Part shown: piece after piece, positions 53,673 to 62,669 of the stretch | Numbering within the stretch: the stretch's first letter is position 1 | How the letters are laid out: the number at the start of each line of letters is the position of its first letter | From: Acidovorax sp. A79 | GTDB taxonomy: Bacteria; Pseudomonadota; Gammaproteobacteria; Burkholderiales; Burkholderiaceae_C | Length of the DNA: 64,000 nucleotides | Assembly (NCBI RefSeq): GCF_041154505.1 | Contig: NZ_AP028672.1 | Coordinates: 496,001 to 560,000 of the forward strand | Reading direction: 5' to 3' | Notes under the pieces: model-generated | Seen by the model: the letters and a program-made list of their open reading frames with translations, nothing else | What the model was told of the DNA's origin: nothing | Database searches by the model: none | Program-made: the position numbers and the translations under genes

Positions 53673-53814
53673 TGCATTGCAGGCGAAGGGGCGGCGAGCG
53701 GTGACGGGGGTGCGGATGGCAGCTCGCCACGGCGAGCCCCGATGGTACGGAAATCCGATGCCGCCGCGGCAGCCGCGTGGAACCGCAACCAGGAACCGGG
53801 AAAACCAGCAGGCA

Positions 53815-53850
53815 AGAAAAAAGGCCCTGCAGCATGTGCTGCAAGGCCTT
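53815..53850 (-). terminator. rho-independent terminator after tRNA-Pro
   Basis: On the - strand a long stem AAGGCC-TTGCAGCA with TGCTGCA-GGGCCTT (one bulge), followed by TTTTTCTT. It begins 8 bp after the tRNA 3' end. Confidence 0.85.
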
Positions 53851-53857
53851 CAAACAT

Positions 53858-53934
53858 TGGTCGGAGCGGCGGGATTCGAACTCGCGACCCTCTGCTCCCA
53901 AAGCAGATGCGCTACCAGGCTGCGCTACGCTCCG
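53858..53934 (-). tRNA. tRNA-Pro (anticodon UGG)
   Basis: A 77-nt cloverleaf on the - strand: acceptor stem CGGAGCG with CGCTCCG, D loop with AGCCTGGTAGCGC, anticodon stem TCTGC/GCAGA with loop TTTGGGA (anticodon TGG), T loop GTTCGAATC, and an encoded CCA at 53858-53860. A rho-independent terminator follows. Confidence 0.97.
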
Positions 53935-54106
53935 ACAGCTCGTATTCTAACCCGGGAATTTGCCTGTTTTTGGCTCGATGCCCGCTTTTTGTGATTTTTC
54001 TGAAAGCAATTCATGGGGACCGGCACCGACGGGTATCACACCCCGTGCGAAGCAGCGCACGGTCACGGGAACAGCAAGAAAACCAGCGGACCTCAAGCCC
54101 AGGGGA

Positions 54107-54358
54107 TCAGCGGTTGCTGGAAGGGCCAGGGCCGCGGCCGGCCAGATGGCGGAAGGTGATGCGCCCCTTGGTCAGGTCATAGGGCGACATTTCCAGGGAT
54201 ACCTTGTCACCCGCCAGGATGCGGATGTGGTGCTTGCGCATCTTTCCGCCGGTGTATGCGATCAGTTGGTGACCGTTGTCCAGCGTGACGCGAAAGCGCG
54301 AGTCGGGCAAGACTTCCGTCACGGAGCCTTGCATTTCAATGAGTTCTTCTTTGGCCAT
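54107..54358 (-). CDS. infA: translation initiation factor IF-1 (second-copy type)
   Basis: Single OB-fold initiation factor binding the ribosomal A site. The sequence [19 protein letters not shown] and [33 protein letters not shown] are diagnostic. At 83 aa it is longer than the usual 72 because of a C-terminal tail ([11 protein letters not shown]). Betaproteobacteria commonly have two infA genes, one in the spc ribosomal operon; this copy is alone between a tRNA and an HPP-CBS gene, so it is probably the extra one. Its upstream region is AT-richer than average. Confidence 0.97.
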   Translation of the reverse strand: MAKEELIEMQGSVTEVLPDSRFRVTLDNGHQLIAYTGGKMRKHHIRILAGDKVSLEMSPYDLTKGRITFRHLAGRGPGPSSNR

Positions 54359-54582
54359 GTTCTATCTCTTCAAAACAAATATTCTGTGATCGGCGCCTGA
54401 TTCGTGCATCCGCCACGGCAGCTACCGCGTGGGACGGTGCTCGACACACGGTGCATTGCGGGCGGTGGGAGTCGCTGCACCCGGGGCGCAGATCAGGCAG
54501 AGGGCCGGGGGAGACGGCGTCAATGGACAGGCAGAGCGCTGTGCAAAGCCTGTCGATTGTACCGCGATGTGCAGCAATCTGC

Positions 54583-55839
54583 CTACGGTCTTGCCTGGGC
54601 GGCCGGGGCCGCCTGCGCACGAGGCGCCCGGGGCGGCGCAGACATGCCATCTTCGGCGCGCCCCTGCACGGCCACGGCGAGGGTCCGCACCAGATCGGTC
54701 TGGGTGATGACGCCCGCCAGGCGGTCTTCTTCGTCCACGATGGGGATGTGGTGGTGGCCCCCCTGCGAAAACAGGGGAACGAGGTCCATGGCGTGCTGCC
54801 CGGTCCGGGCCACCTGAACCGGGTGGGACATGATCTGGTCCACCGCAGTGGGCTGGCCGCTGCGGCCCATGACCAGCGCACGCAGGCGCTGGCCCAGGCC
54901 TTCATGCAGGTCCAGGTTGGCGAGCCGCATGAAATCCGCCACGGTCACGATCCCGATGACCTGCCGCTGCATATCGACCACGGGCAGCGCCTTGATCTGC
55001 TCGCTGCGCATCAACGTCCATGCCTCCTTGAGCGAGACACCCGCCTCCACCGCGAACGGAGGCTTGGACATGATGTCCGCACAGCGCACATCTCCCAGCG
55101 TGCGCTGGAACGCGGCACGCCCCGCCAGATGGAGCAGCCCCTCCAGGTCGGCCCGGCTGACATCGAGCACCTGGTTGTAGTGGGCCAGCGCCGCGTCCAC
55201 GTCAGAGGCGGTGAACGCGCCTTTGGCGACGTGGGTTCTGGGCGCCACCCGCTGTGGATGAGGATACCGGCGCCCGGTGAGACCGTTGTAGACCATGGCC
55301 GCGATCAGCAGGATCACGACATTGAACAGGATGGGAAACACGGCCAGATGCAAGCCATCGCCCGCCGTCAGCACCACATACAGGGCCATGGCACCGCCAG
55401 GCGGGTGCAGGCAGCGCAGCGGCACCATGAGCGCGATGGCCAGTCCCACGGCCAGGGCGCCGGATATCACGGGGTCAGGCACCACCGCCGAGCACAGCGC
55501 CCCCACCAGCGCCGACAGCGTGCTGCCGCCCAGCACCGGCCACGGCTGCGCCAGGGGACTCGACGGCATGCCGAACACCAGCACGGCGCTGGCCCCCAGG
55601 GACGCCACCATCCAGGGGCCCGAGGCCGCGTCGCCCGCCCACCACCGGCTGAGCAATGCTGTGATGAGAACCCCGATCACGGCACCGGCGATAAAACGCA
55701 GGCGTTCACGCCCGTCGATGCCCAGCGGCGCAGGCCAGAAATTGCGAAGCCAACGCAGGGTCCGGACATACGCAGATGCGTCTGCCCCCTCCATGGCGGC
55801 AGAAGAAGACACGGAATGATCGGAGTCGGATGGGGGCAT
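54583..55839 (-). CDS. HPP family membrane protein with CBS pair
   Basis: Membrane protein of about 418 aa. An N-terminal HPP domain of four or five TM helices (about 45-185; includes GASAVLVFGMPSSPLAQPWP and LRCLHPPGGAMAL with the HPP motif) is followed by two CBS domains (about 240-385; CADIMSKPPFAVEAG, IMSHPVQVARTG, HHHIPIVDEEDRLAGVITQ). HPP proteins have been implicated in nitrite transport in chloroplasts and cyanobacteria; CBS pairs bind adenine nucleotides. The start is uncertain: ATG 55839 is used, ATG 55794 or an upstream TTG is possible. It stands alone. Confidence 0.9.
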   Translation of the reverse strand: MPPSDSDHSVSSSAAMEGADASAYVRTLRWLRNFWPAPLGIDGRERLRFIAGAVIGVLITALLSRWWAGDAASGPWMVASLGASAVLVFGMPSSPLAQPWPVLGGSTLSALVGALCSAVVPDPVISGALAVGLAIALMVPLRCLHPPGGAMALYVVLTAGDGLHLAVFPILFNVVILLIAAMVYNGLTGRRYPHPQRVAPRTHVAKGAFTASDVDAALAHYNQVLDVSRADLEGLLHLAGRAAFQRTLGDVRCADIMSKPPFAVEAGVSLKEAWTLMRSEQIKALPVVDMQRQVIGIVTVADFMRLANLDLHEGLGQRLRALVMGRSGQPTAVDQIMSHPVQVARTGQHAMDLVPLFSQGGHHHIPIVDEEDRLAGVITQTDLVRTLAVAVQGRAEDGMSAPPRAPRAQAAPAAQARP

Positions 55840-56088
55840 GGAGCAGCAGCAGCGGTTCGGCAACGCAACCGCTTCAGGGCGGAGTCCCTCGCCGTCACGA
55901 GGGGCATGAGGCACGGGCGTTCGAAAGGAGATTCTGGACAACCCCTATTTTGCCGCCTTCATGCCAGGCGATCCCGGGGCGCCCCACCAAGCCCCCATCG
56001 CTGTGTCCCCGGTACGGGTAAGCCATAGGTTTCCTGCAGGGGACGTTGGGGTAAATTGCTTTAAGCCTAAACAAAGGAGCTCCATTCC

Positions 56089-57276
56089 ATGACCACCCGC
56101 CGCCTCGTCATCAGCCGCAGCGCCGCCCTCGTTGGCGCCGCATCCACGGGCCTGTTGCTGCCCTCCATCGTGCGTGCGCAAAGCGGCAAGGTACGGGTGG
56201 GTTTCATGCTGCCCTACACGGGCACCTTCGCCCAATTGGGGGTGGCCATCGAGAACGGCGTGCGCCTGGCCATCGACCAGCAAGGCGGCAAGCTCGGCGG
56301 GCGCGAGATTGAGTGGTTCAAGGTGGATGATGAGTCCGAGCCCAGCAAGGGCGTCGAAAACGCCAGCAAGCTGGTGCAGCGCGACAAGGTGGACGTGCTG
56401 ATCGGCACCGTGCACTCGGGCGTGCAGATGGGCATCCAGAAGGTGGCGCGCGACACCGGCGTGCTCAACCTCATCCCCAACGCGGGCGTGCATGCCGCCA
56501 CGCGCGCCCTGTGCGCCCCCAACGTGTTCCGAACCTCCTTCAGCAATTCCCAGCCCACGCTGGCCCTGGGCAAGGCCATGGTCGAGAAGGGCCACAAGAA
56601 GGCCGTCTGGATCACCTGGAAGTACGCGGCCGGCGACGAGGCCTTCGAAGGCTTCAAGCAAAGCTACACCGCCGCGGGCGGCACCATCGTCAAGGAGCTG
56701 GGCCTGCCCTTCCCCAATGTGGAGTTCCAGGCGTTGCTGACCGAGATCGCCGCGCTCAAGCCCGATGCCGTGGCCTGTTTCTTCGCCGGCGGGGGCGCCG
56801 CCAAGTTCATCCGGGACTACGCGGCGGCAGGCCTCAAGGACAAGATTCCGCTGTACGGGTCGGGCTTCCTGACCGAAGGCGTGCTGGACGCTGCGGGCCC
56901 TGCGGCCGACGGCATCATCACCACCATGCACTACAGCGATTCGCTGGACACGCCGCGCAACAAGCAGTTCCGCCTGGAATACGCCAAGGCGTTCCGCAGC
57001 CAGCCCGACGTCTACGCGGTGCAGGGCTACGACACGGGCCTGCTGCTGGTGCAGGGCGCCAATGCCGTGAAGGGTGATCTGTCTGCCAAGCCCGCCGTCA
57101 TCAAGGCCATGGAAAACGCCACCATCGACAGCCCGCGCGGCAAGTGGACGATGAGCAAGTCGCACAACCCGGTGCAGGACATCTACCTGCGCCGCGTGGA
57201 GAACAAGGAAAACAAGGTGATCGGCGTGGCCGCCAAGGCCCTGGCCGACAGCGGCGCAGGATGCCGAATGGGCTGA
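56089..57276 (+). CDS. Liv-type ABC substrate-binding protein, probable Tat substrate
   Basis: Periplasmic type I binding protein of 395 aa for the second Liv-type importer. The N-terminus MTTRRLVISRSAALVGAAS has a twin-Arg pair before a hydrophobic stretch ending near VRA-QS, so Tat export is likely. Mature start VRVGFMLPYTGTFAQLGVAIENG and VDDESEPSKGVENASKLV mark the family; relatives bind amides, urea or aromatic acids. Start supported by AAAGGAG. It leads a rightward group: LysE exporter, LivH, LivM, LivG and LivF. The ligand is unknown. Confidence 0.93.
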   Translation: MTTRRLVISRSAALVGAASTGLLLPSIVRAQSGKVRVGFMLPYTGTFAQLGVAIENGVRLAIDQQGGKLGGREIEWFKVDDESEPSKGVENASKLVQRDKVDVLIGTVHSGVQMGIQKVARDTGVLNLIPNAGVHAATRALCAPNVFRTSFSNSQPTLALGKAMVEKGHKKAVWITWKYAAGDEAFEGFKQSYTAAGGTIVKELGLPFPNVEFQALLTEIAALKPDAVACFFAGGGAAKFIRDYAAAGLKDKIPLYGSGFLTEGVLDAAGPAADGIITTMHYSDSLDTPRNKQFRLEYAKAFRSQPDVYAVQGYDTGLLLVQGANAVKGDLSAKPAVIKAMENATIDSPRGKWTMSKSHNPVQDIYLRRVENKENKVIGVAAKALADSGAGCRMG

Positions 57277-57431
57277 AGCCCCCGCGCGCCGCGGACGGCC
57301 CGCCCAAGGCGCGCCCCGCCTTCCGTGGCGGCAACCCGCGACTTTGACACAATGCACCAAGGGGCTGCCCGGGGGCAGGCCCGTCTGCCGTGCGCCCGGA
57401 CTTTGCGGCCACCTTCCTCGAACCTCCTTCC

Positions 57432-58073
57432 ATGTCGCTCAGTACCTACCTGCTTTACCTCGCCGCAGTGGCCCTGCTGGTCCTGTCCCCCGGACCGACG
57501 ATGCTCATGTGCATGACCAGTTCCCTGCAGCACGGCCCGCGCAAGGCCCTGGCCGCGGCGGCAGGCAGCGTGACAGCGGTTCTGGGCACGATGCTGCTGT
57601 CCGCCCTGGGGCTGGGGGCGCTGCTGGCGGCCTCCGAAACCGCATTCTGGGTGCTCAAGGCCGCGGGCGCGGCCTACCTGATCTGGCTTGGCATCAAGAC
57701 CTTCCGCAGCCAGACCACGGTGTTCGACCACATGCCCGCGAAGGGCGACCAGTCCAAGGCCACGGCCTTTGCGCGCAAGCTCTACGTCCAGGGGTTGATC
57801 GTGGGCGGCAGCAACCCCAAGGCGTTGCTGTTCTTCACCGCGTTCTTTCCCCAGTTTCTGGATCCGGCAGCGGCGTGGGCGCCACAGTTCGCCGTGCTGG
57901 CAAGCACCTTTGTGGCCTTTGAATTCACGGTGCTCACGCTGTGCGCCCTGGGCGTGGCGCGCCTGGCACCGGTGCTGCGTTCCGGCATCCGCATGCGCTG
58001 GTTCAACCGCGTCTCGGGCGGCCTGTTCACGCTGATGGGCGCGCTCCTGCTGGCCACGCGCCGCGCCGCCTGA
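57432..58073 (+). CDS. LysE/RhtB family exporter
   Basis: Inner-membrane amino-acid exporter of 213 aa with about six TM helices. The start MSLSTYLLYLAAVALLVLSP and SPGPTMLMCMTSSLQHGPRKAL and the segment GSNPKALLFFTAFFPQFLDP are the family's typical motifs. It lies between the binding-protein gene (155 bp upstream) and livH (18 bp downstream) of an importer, and may be co-transcribed with it. An exporter inside an import operon could vent excess substrate or be a chance insertion. The exported compound is unknown. Confidence 0.93.
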   Translation: MSLSTYLLYLAAVALLVLSPGPTMLMCMTSSLQHGPRKALAAAAGSVTAVLGTMLLSALGLGALLAASETAFWVLKAAGAAYLIWLGIKTFRSQTTVFDHMPAKGDQSKATAFARKLYVQGLIVGGSNPKALLFFTAFFPQFLDPAAAWAPQFAVLASTFVAFEFTVLTLCALGVARLAPVLRSGIRMRWFNRVSGGLFTLMGALLLATRRAA

Positions 58074-58091
58074 CCCTTGCGCCAGCACGCC

Positions 58092-58955
58092 ATGGACTTC
58101 GCCACTTTCCTGATCCAGCTGCTCAACAGCGTGCAGTACGGGCTGCTGCTGTTCATGCTGGCGGCGGGCCTCACCTTGATCTTCGGGATCATGGGCGTGG
58201 TGAACCTCGCGCATGGAAGCTTCTACATGCTGGGAGCCTACCTGGGCTATTCGCTGTCGGGCTACTTCGGCAGCCTCACGCTCGCCATCCTTGGCGGCAC
58301 GGTGCTGGCCGTGGTCTTTGGCCTGGCTCTGGAGTGGCTGCTGTTTCGCCACTTCTACCACCGCGACCACCTGGACCAGGTGCTGCTCACCTTCGGCCTC
58401 ATCTACATCTTCGAGGAACTGCGCTCCATCCTCTGGGGCGACGACGTGCACGGCGTGGCGATTCCGCCGGTGCTGGAATGGTCCATCCCGCTCACCGACA
58501 CCCTTTCCTACCCCGTGTACCGGCTCTTCATTTCCGGGGTCTGCATCGCGCTGGCGCTGGCCCTGTACCTGCTGATCTCCAGGACCCGGCTGGGCATGAA
58601 GATCCGCGCCGGCGCGTTCAACCGCGACATGGCCGAATCGCTGGGCGTGAACATCAAGCTCATCCATGCCATCGTGTTCGCCCTCGGCGTGGGGCTGGCC
58701 GCTGTCGCGGGCATGGTGGCCGCGCCGGTGTCCAGCGTCTATCCCAACATGGGCTCCTCGGTGCTCATCATGTGCTTCGTGGTGGTGGTGATCGGCGGCA
58801 TCGGTTCCGTGCGCGGCGCACTCATCGCGGCGCTGCTGGTGGGCTTTGTCGATACATTCGGCAAGGTGCTCTTGCCCTCCATGGCCGGGATGCTGGTCTA
58901 TATGCTGATGGCGGCTGTGCTGCTGTGGAAACCTGAAGGTCTTTTCAAGCAATGA
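58092..58955 (+). CDS. livH: Liv-type ABC transporter permease (LivH)
   Basis: Inner-membrane permease of 287 aa. It begins MDFATFLIQLLNSVQYGLLL and has IMGVVNLAHGSFYMLGAYLG and VVVIGGIGSVRGALIAALLV, the conserved LivH segments. An upstream TTG at 58077 is in frame but the ATG at 58092 is favoured by the family N-terminus. With the following livM it forms the membrane pore of the second importer. It is not closely similar to the livH at 40969-41922, so the two systems are not a recent duplication. Confidence 0.95.
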   Translation: MDFATFLIQLLNSVQYGLLLFMLAAGLTLIFGIMGVVNLAHGSFYMLGAYLGYSLSGYFGSLTLAILGGTVLAVVFGLALEWLLFRHFYHRDHLDQVLLTFGLIYIFEELRSILWGDDVHGVAIPPVLEWSIPLTDTLSYPVYRLFISGVCIALALALYLLISRTRLGMKIRAGAFNRDMAESLGVNIKLIHAIVFALGVGLAAVAGMVAAPVSSVYPNMGSSVLIMCFVVVVIGGIGSVRGALIAALLVGFVDTFGKVLLPSMAGMLVYMLMAAVLLWKPEGLFKQ

Positions 58956-59019
58956 TGCCCCCCACGTTCATCACTTCGTGTATTTCGCTGCCCGCCCCGG
59001 GGCGCCCCGGCGGCAGCGC

Positions 59020-60024
59020 ATGAGCACGCCCCGCGCCAACATCGAGGTGCTGCCGCGCAGCGTGCAATTCGCCCTGGCACTGGGGCTGGCTGCGCTGCTG
59101 CTGTTCCCGGTCGTCGGCAGCGACTTCTACGTGCAGATGGTCACGCGCATGATGATCATGGCCATCTTCGCCATGAGCCTGGACCTGCTGCAGGGCGTGA
59201 CCGGCCTGGTCTCGCTGGGCCATGCCGCCTACTTTGGCGTGGCGGGCTACGCGCTCGCGTTCCTCACGCCCGCCGACATGCCGGTGAGCCTGTGGTGGTC
59301 GCTGCCGCTGGCCGTGGCCGGCGCGGGGCTGGTGGCGCTGTTCATCGGCTTTTTCGTGGTGCGCACGCACGGCATCTACTTCATCATGGTCACCATGGCG
59401 TTCGCGCAGATGGTGTTCTATCTGTTCTTCGACAACAAGGTCCTGGGCGGCTCGGATGGCCTGTACATCAACTTCCGGCCCGACGCCTCCATCTTCGGCT
59501 GGCTGCCGTTCGACCTGGAAGGCCGCAAGACCTTCTACTACTTCACCCTCGCCCTGGTGGTCATCGTCTATGTGCTGCTGCGCCGCCTGCTCTGGAGTCC
59601 GCTGGGCCGCGCGCTTTCGGGCATCCGCATCAACGAGCACCGCATGCGCGCCATGGGCTTTGGCACGCGCGGCTACAAGCTCACCGCCTTCACCGTGGCG
59701 GGTGCGCTCGCGGGGCTGGCGGGCTACCTGTGGGGCGCGCAGACGGGCTATGTGAACCCGGAGCTGATGGGCTTTCACATGAGTGCCCACGCCATCATGA
59801 TGATCATCCTGGGCGGCATGGGCAACTTCGCGGGCGCCATCGTGGGCGCCTTCGCGTTCGAGTACCTGCTGCACGTGTTCAAGGACATCACCAAGCACTG
59901 GCAGCTGCTGATGGGCAGCTTCATCGTGCTGGTGGTGGTGGCCGCGCCGCGCGGGCTGCTGGGCATGCTGGGGCAGCGCCGGGCCGCCAGGGCGCAGGAG
60001 GAGGGTCCGCACCATGGCCGATGA
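59020..60024 (+). CDS. livM: Liv-type ABC transporter permease (LivM)
   Basis: Inner-membrane permease of 334 aa with about ten TM helices. Conserved segments are LDLLQGVTGLVSLGHAAYFG, RTHGIYFIMVTMAFAQMVFY, LSGIRINEHRMRAMGFGTRG and MMIILGGMGNFAGAIVGAFA. The ATG at 59020 lies 64 bp after the livH stop; the open frame before it is not needed. Its 3' end overlaps the start of livG by 11 bases, so the two are translationally coupled. Part of the second importer. Confidence 0.95.
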   Translation: MSTPRANIEVLPRSVQFALALGLAALLLFPVVGSDFYVQMVTRMMIMAIFAMSLDLLQGVTGLVSLGHAAYFGVAGYALAFLTPADMPVSLWWSLPLAVAGAGLVALFIGFFVVRTHGIYFIMVTMAFAQMVFYLFFDNKVLGGSDGLYINFRPDASIFGWLPFDLEGRKTFYYFTLALVVIVYVLLRRLLWSPLGRALSGIRINEHRMRAMGFGTRGYKLTAFTVAGALAGLAGYLWGAQTGYVNPELMGFHMSAHAIMMIILGGMGNFAGAIVGAFAFEYLLHVFKDITKHWQLLMGSFIVLVVVAAPRGLLGMLGQRRAARAQEEGPHHGR

Positions 60025-60790
60025 AACCCTGCTCTCGGCCCGCCAGCTCACCAAGCGGTTCGGCGGCCTGGCCGCAGTCAACGGAGTGTCGCTGGACCTG
60101 TGGCGTGGCCGCATCCATGCCGTGATCGGCCCCAACGGCGCGGGCAAGTCCACGCTGACCAACCTGCTCTCGGGCGACCTGGCGCCCACCTCCGGGATGG
60201 TGCAGCTTGGCGGCACCGAGGTGACCGGGTGGGCCCCCGAGCGCATCTCGCGCCAGGGCCTGGGCCGCAGCTACCAGAAGACCAACATCTTCTTGCCGCT
60301 CACGGTGCACGAAAATGTGCGCCTGGCCGCCCAGTCGCGCGATGCGCAGCAGCCCTGGAATCCGCTGCGCTGGTGGCAGGACACGCGCGCCAACACTATC
60401 AAAAACAGAGCTACCCACGCCCGCCTGGAAAGCGCCATCGAGCTTTCTGGCTTGAAGGACAGGCGCATGGCGATTGCAGGCGCCATGAGCCACGGCGAGC
60501 AGCGCCAGCTCGAAATCGCGATGACCCTGGCCACCGAGCCGCGGGTGCTGCTGCTCGACGAGCCCCTGGCCGGCATGGGCGTGGCCGAGGCCGAACGCAT
60601 GGTCGAGCTGCTGCAGCGCCTCAAGCCCGCCCACGCCATCATGCTGGTGGAGCACGACATGGATGCCGTGTTCGCGCTGGCCGACCACCTTACCGTGATG
60701 GTCAACGGCGAAGTCATCGCCCACGGAACGCCCCCCGAGGTGCGCGCCGATGCCACGGTGCAAGCCGCATACCTGGGGGAGGATCACTGA
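60014..60790 (+). CDS. livG: Liv-type ABC transporter ATP-binding protein (LivG)
   Basis: ATPase of 258 aa. Walker A GPNGAGKST, signature MSHGEQRQLEIAM (Met in the place of the more usual Leu), Walker B RVLLLDEPLAGMG and VEHDMDAVFALAD are all present. Residues around NTIKNRATHARLESAIELSG are encoded by a family-1 palindromic repeat (nt 60393-60456) that lies in the helical domain before the signature. The reading frame is kept and length is normal. It overlaps livM at its start and is followed by livF after a single base. Confidence 0.95.
   Translation: MADETLLSARQLTKRFGGLAAVNGVSLDLWRGRIHAVIGPNGAGKSTLTNLLSGDLAPTSGMVQLGGTEVTGWAPERISRQGLGRSYQKTNIFLPLTVHENVRLAAQSRDAQQPWNPLRWWQDTRANTIKNRATHARLESAIELSGLKDRRMAIAGAMSHGEQRQLEIAMTLATEPRVLLLDEPLAGMGVAEAERMVELLQRLKPAHAIMLVEHDMDAVFALADHLTVMVNGEVIAHGTPPEVRADATVQAAYLGEDH
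60393..60456. repeat. palindromic repeat, family 1 (inside livG)
   Basis: Reads ACTATCAAAAACAGAGCTAC, CCACGCCCGCCTGGAAAGCG, CCATCGAGCTTT; the CTATCAAAAACAGAGCTACC part and the GGAAAGCGCCA part match other family copies. It is translated in frame in the ATPase, upstream of its signature motif. Confidence 0.5.
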
Positions 60791-60791
60791 C

Positions 60792-61505
60792 ATGGCGACT
60801 CCCTGGATTGATGCGCGCGGCATCCACACCTTCTATGGTCCCAGCCACATCCTGCACGGCGTGGACTTCACCGTCGGCCAGGGCGAGACCATCGGCCTCA
60901 TGGGCCGCAACGGCATGGGCAAGAGCACGCTGCTCAAGTCGCTGATGGGCCTGGTCAAGCCCCGCTCCGGCTCGGTGACCGTCGCGGGCCGCGACATGAC
61001 CGGCCGCCCGCCCTTCGAAGTGTCGCGCCTGGGCGTGGCCTACGTGCCCGAGGGGCGCGGCATCTTCGGCAACCTCAGCGTGGTCGAGAACCTGCAGATG
61101 GCCGCGCGCGCGGGAACCCGGGGCCAGCGGGACTGGACCTACGAACGCGTGCTGGAGACCTTCCCGCGCCTGAAGGAGCGCCTGGGCCACGGCGGCCAGC
61201 AGCTCAGCGGCGGCGAGCAGCAGATGCTGACCATCGGCCGGGCGCTCATGACCAACCCCGACGTGCTCATTCTCGACGAGGCCACGGAAGGCCTGGCGCC
61301 GCTCATCGCACGCGAGATCTGGCGCATCTGCAGCCTCATCAAGGACAGCGGCATCAGCAGCGTGATCGTGGACAAGAACTGGAAACACGTCACGCAGATC
61401 ACCGACCGCAACGTCATCCTGGTCAAGGGCCAGGTGGTGTTCGAGGGCAGCTCCGACGCCCTGCATGCGCAGCCGCAGCTGCTGGAGCAGTACCTGGGGG
61501 TATGA
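60792..61505 (+). CDS. livF: Liv-type ABC transporter ATP-binding protein (LivF)
   Basis: ATPase of 237 aa. Walker A GRNGMGKST with normal Lys, signature LSGGEQQML, Walker B DVLILDEATEGLAP. The region that usually reads VEQN is VDKN here. It begins one base after the livG stop and ends the second importer operon. The first LivF in this window (38140-38835) has Arg in the Walker A; this one does not, which shows that the change is specific to one system. Confidence 0.95.
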   Translation: MATPWIDARGIHTFYGPSHILHGVDFTVGQGETIGLMGRNGMGKSTLLKSLMGLVKPRSGSVTVAGRDMTGRPPFEVSRLGVAYVPEGRGIFGNLSVVENLQMAARAGTRGQRDWTYERVLETFPRLKERLGHGGQQLSGGEQQMLTIGRALMTNPDVLILDEATEGLAPLIAREIWRICSLIKDSGISSVIVDKNWKHVTQITDRNVILVKGQVVFEGSSDALHAQPQLLEQYLGV

Positions 61506-61568
61506 AGCCCCGGTGGCGGCAGCCCGCGCCGATAGAATCATCCGCTTTCCTCCTGAAGGGCCCCACCC

Positions 61569-62420
61569 GTGTCTGATCGCCTGGCAGTCCTGCCGCAATA
61601 CCTCATGCCCAAGCAGGCCCTGACCACCCTGGCCGGCAAATTTGCGTCGGCCCGGCTGGGTGGCCTCACGACCTCGGTGATCCGCCGCTTCGTGGCCCGC
61701 TACAACGTCAACATGGCCGAGGCGGCCAACCCTGACATCGCCAGCTACGCATCGTTCAACGACTTCTTCACGCGTGCGTTGAAGCCTGGTGCCCGCCCGC
61801 TGGCGCAGGCCGACCTGGTCTGCCCCGTGGACGGCGCCATCAGCCAGTTCGGCCCCATCGCCAAGGACCAGATCTTCCAGGCCAAGGGCCACACCTACTC
61901 CACCACCGCGCTGGTGGGCGGCGATGCCGCCGCCGCGGCGCGGTTTGACAACGGCCACTTCGCCACGCTGTACCTGAGCCCGCGCGACTACCACCGCATC
62001 CACATGCCCTGCGCGGGCGAGCTCACGCGCATGGTGCATGTGCCTGGCAACCTGTTTTCGGTGAACCCCACCACGGCGCGCGGCGTGCCCGGGCTGTTTG
62101 CCCGCAACGAGCGTGTGGTGTGCTTCTTTGAATCGGCGCAGGGGCCGTTCGTGCTGGTGCTGGTGGGGGCCACCATCGTCGGCAGCATGGCCACGGTATG
62201 GCATGGGCAGGTGAATCCACCGCGTCCGGGCACGCCGCGCCAATGGGACTATGCCCAGGGACAGGTGAGCCTGCGGCAGGGCGAGGAAATGGGGCGCTTC
62301 CTGCTGGGTTCGACCGTGGTGATGCTGTTTCCCCAGGGCCCGCTGCAGTTCAACCCGCAGTGGGCGCCCGCCCGGCCCATCCAGCTGGGCGAGGCGATGG
62401 CGCAGTTCGGCGCACGCTGA
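61569..62420 (+). CDS. psd: phosphatidylserine decarboxylase
   Basis: Membrane-associated enzyme making phosphatidylethanolamine (283 aa). The self-cleavage LGST motif, FLLGSTVVMLF, is near residue 245; its Ser becomes the pyruvoyl group. SPRDYHRIHMP, with the conserved His pair, and CPVDGAISQFG fit the family (Psd type I). It starts with GTG at 61569 (MSDRLAVLPQYLMPKQALTT); this matches known N-termini. It is 63 bp after livF, and converges with a small gene. A GC-rich hairpin without a T tract follows its stop. Confidence 0.96.
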   Translation: MSDRLAVLPQYLMPKQALTTLAGKFASARLGGLTTSVIRRFVARYNVNMAEAANPDIASYASFNDFFTRALKPGARPLAQADLVCPVDGAISQFGPIAKDQIFQAKGHTYSTTALVGGDAAAAARFDNGHFATLYLSPRDYHRIHMPCAGELTRMVHVPGNLFSVNPTTARGVPGLFARNERVVCFFESAQGPFVLVLVGATIVGSMATVWHGQVNPPRPGTPRQWDYAQGQVSLRQGEEMGRFLLGSTVVMLFPQGPLQFNPQWAPARPIQLGEAMAQFGAR

Positions 62421-62459
62421 GGTTCGTCAGCCCACGGTGGCGGCGCGCCGGGCGCCGCG

Positions 62460-62669
62460 TCAGAACCGGTCGGGAACGCGCGTGAGGTGGAAGGCCGTGG
62501 GCTCCACCCGAAGGGCATCGGGGTGCACCGGCGCATCGTGCCCCACCAGGTAGATCATCATCGCGTTGCGGCGCACCACCACGTGGCTGACCGTCTCGCG
62601 CTGCTGTCCCCATTGCACGGAGGCTCCGGGCTTGAAAAGGGGCATGTAGTAGTAGGCCGCTGGATCCAT
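62460..62669 (-). CDS. small hypothetical protein
   Basis: A 69-aa protein of unknown function. It begins MDPAAYYYMPLFKPGASVQW and runs through ETVSHVVVRRNAMMIYLVGH to TAFHLTRVPDRF, with a balanced residue profile that looks coding. No membrane segment. A GGAAGGAG lies about 12 bases before the ATG at 62669, a rather long spacing; ATG 62693 (MRKEPHPLMD) is an alternative. It converges with psd and lies upstream, in the same direction, of nothing obvious. I have no family for it. Confidence 0.6.
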   Translation of the reverse strand: MDPAAYYYMPLFKPGASVQWGQQRETVSHVVVRRNAMMIYLVGHDAPVHPDALRVEPTAFHLTRVPDRF

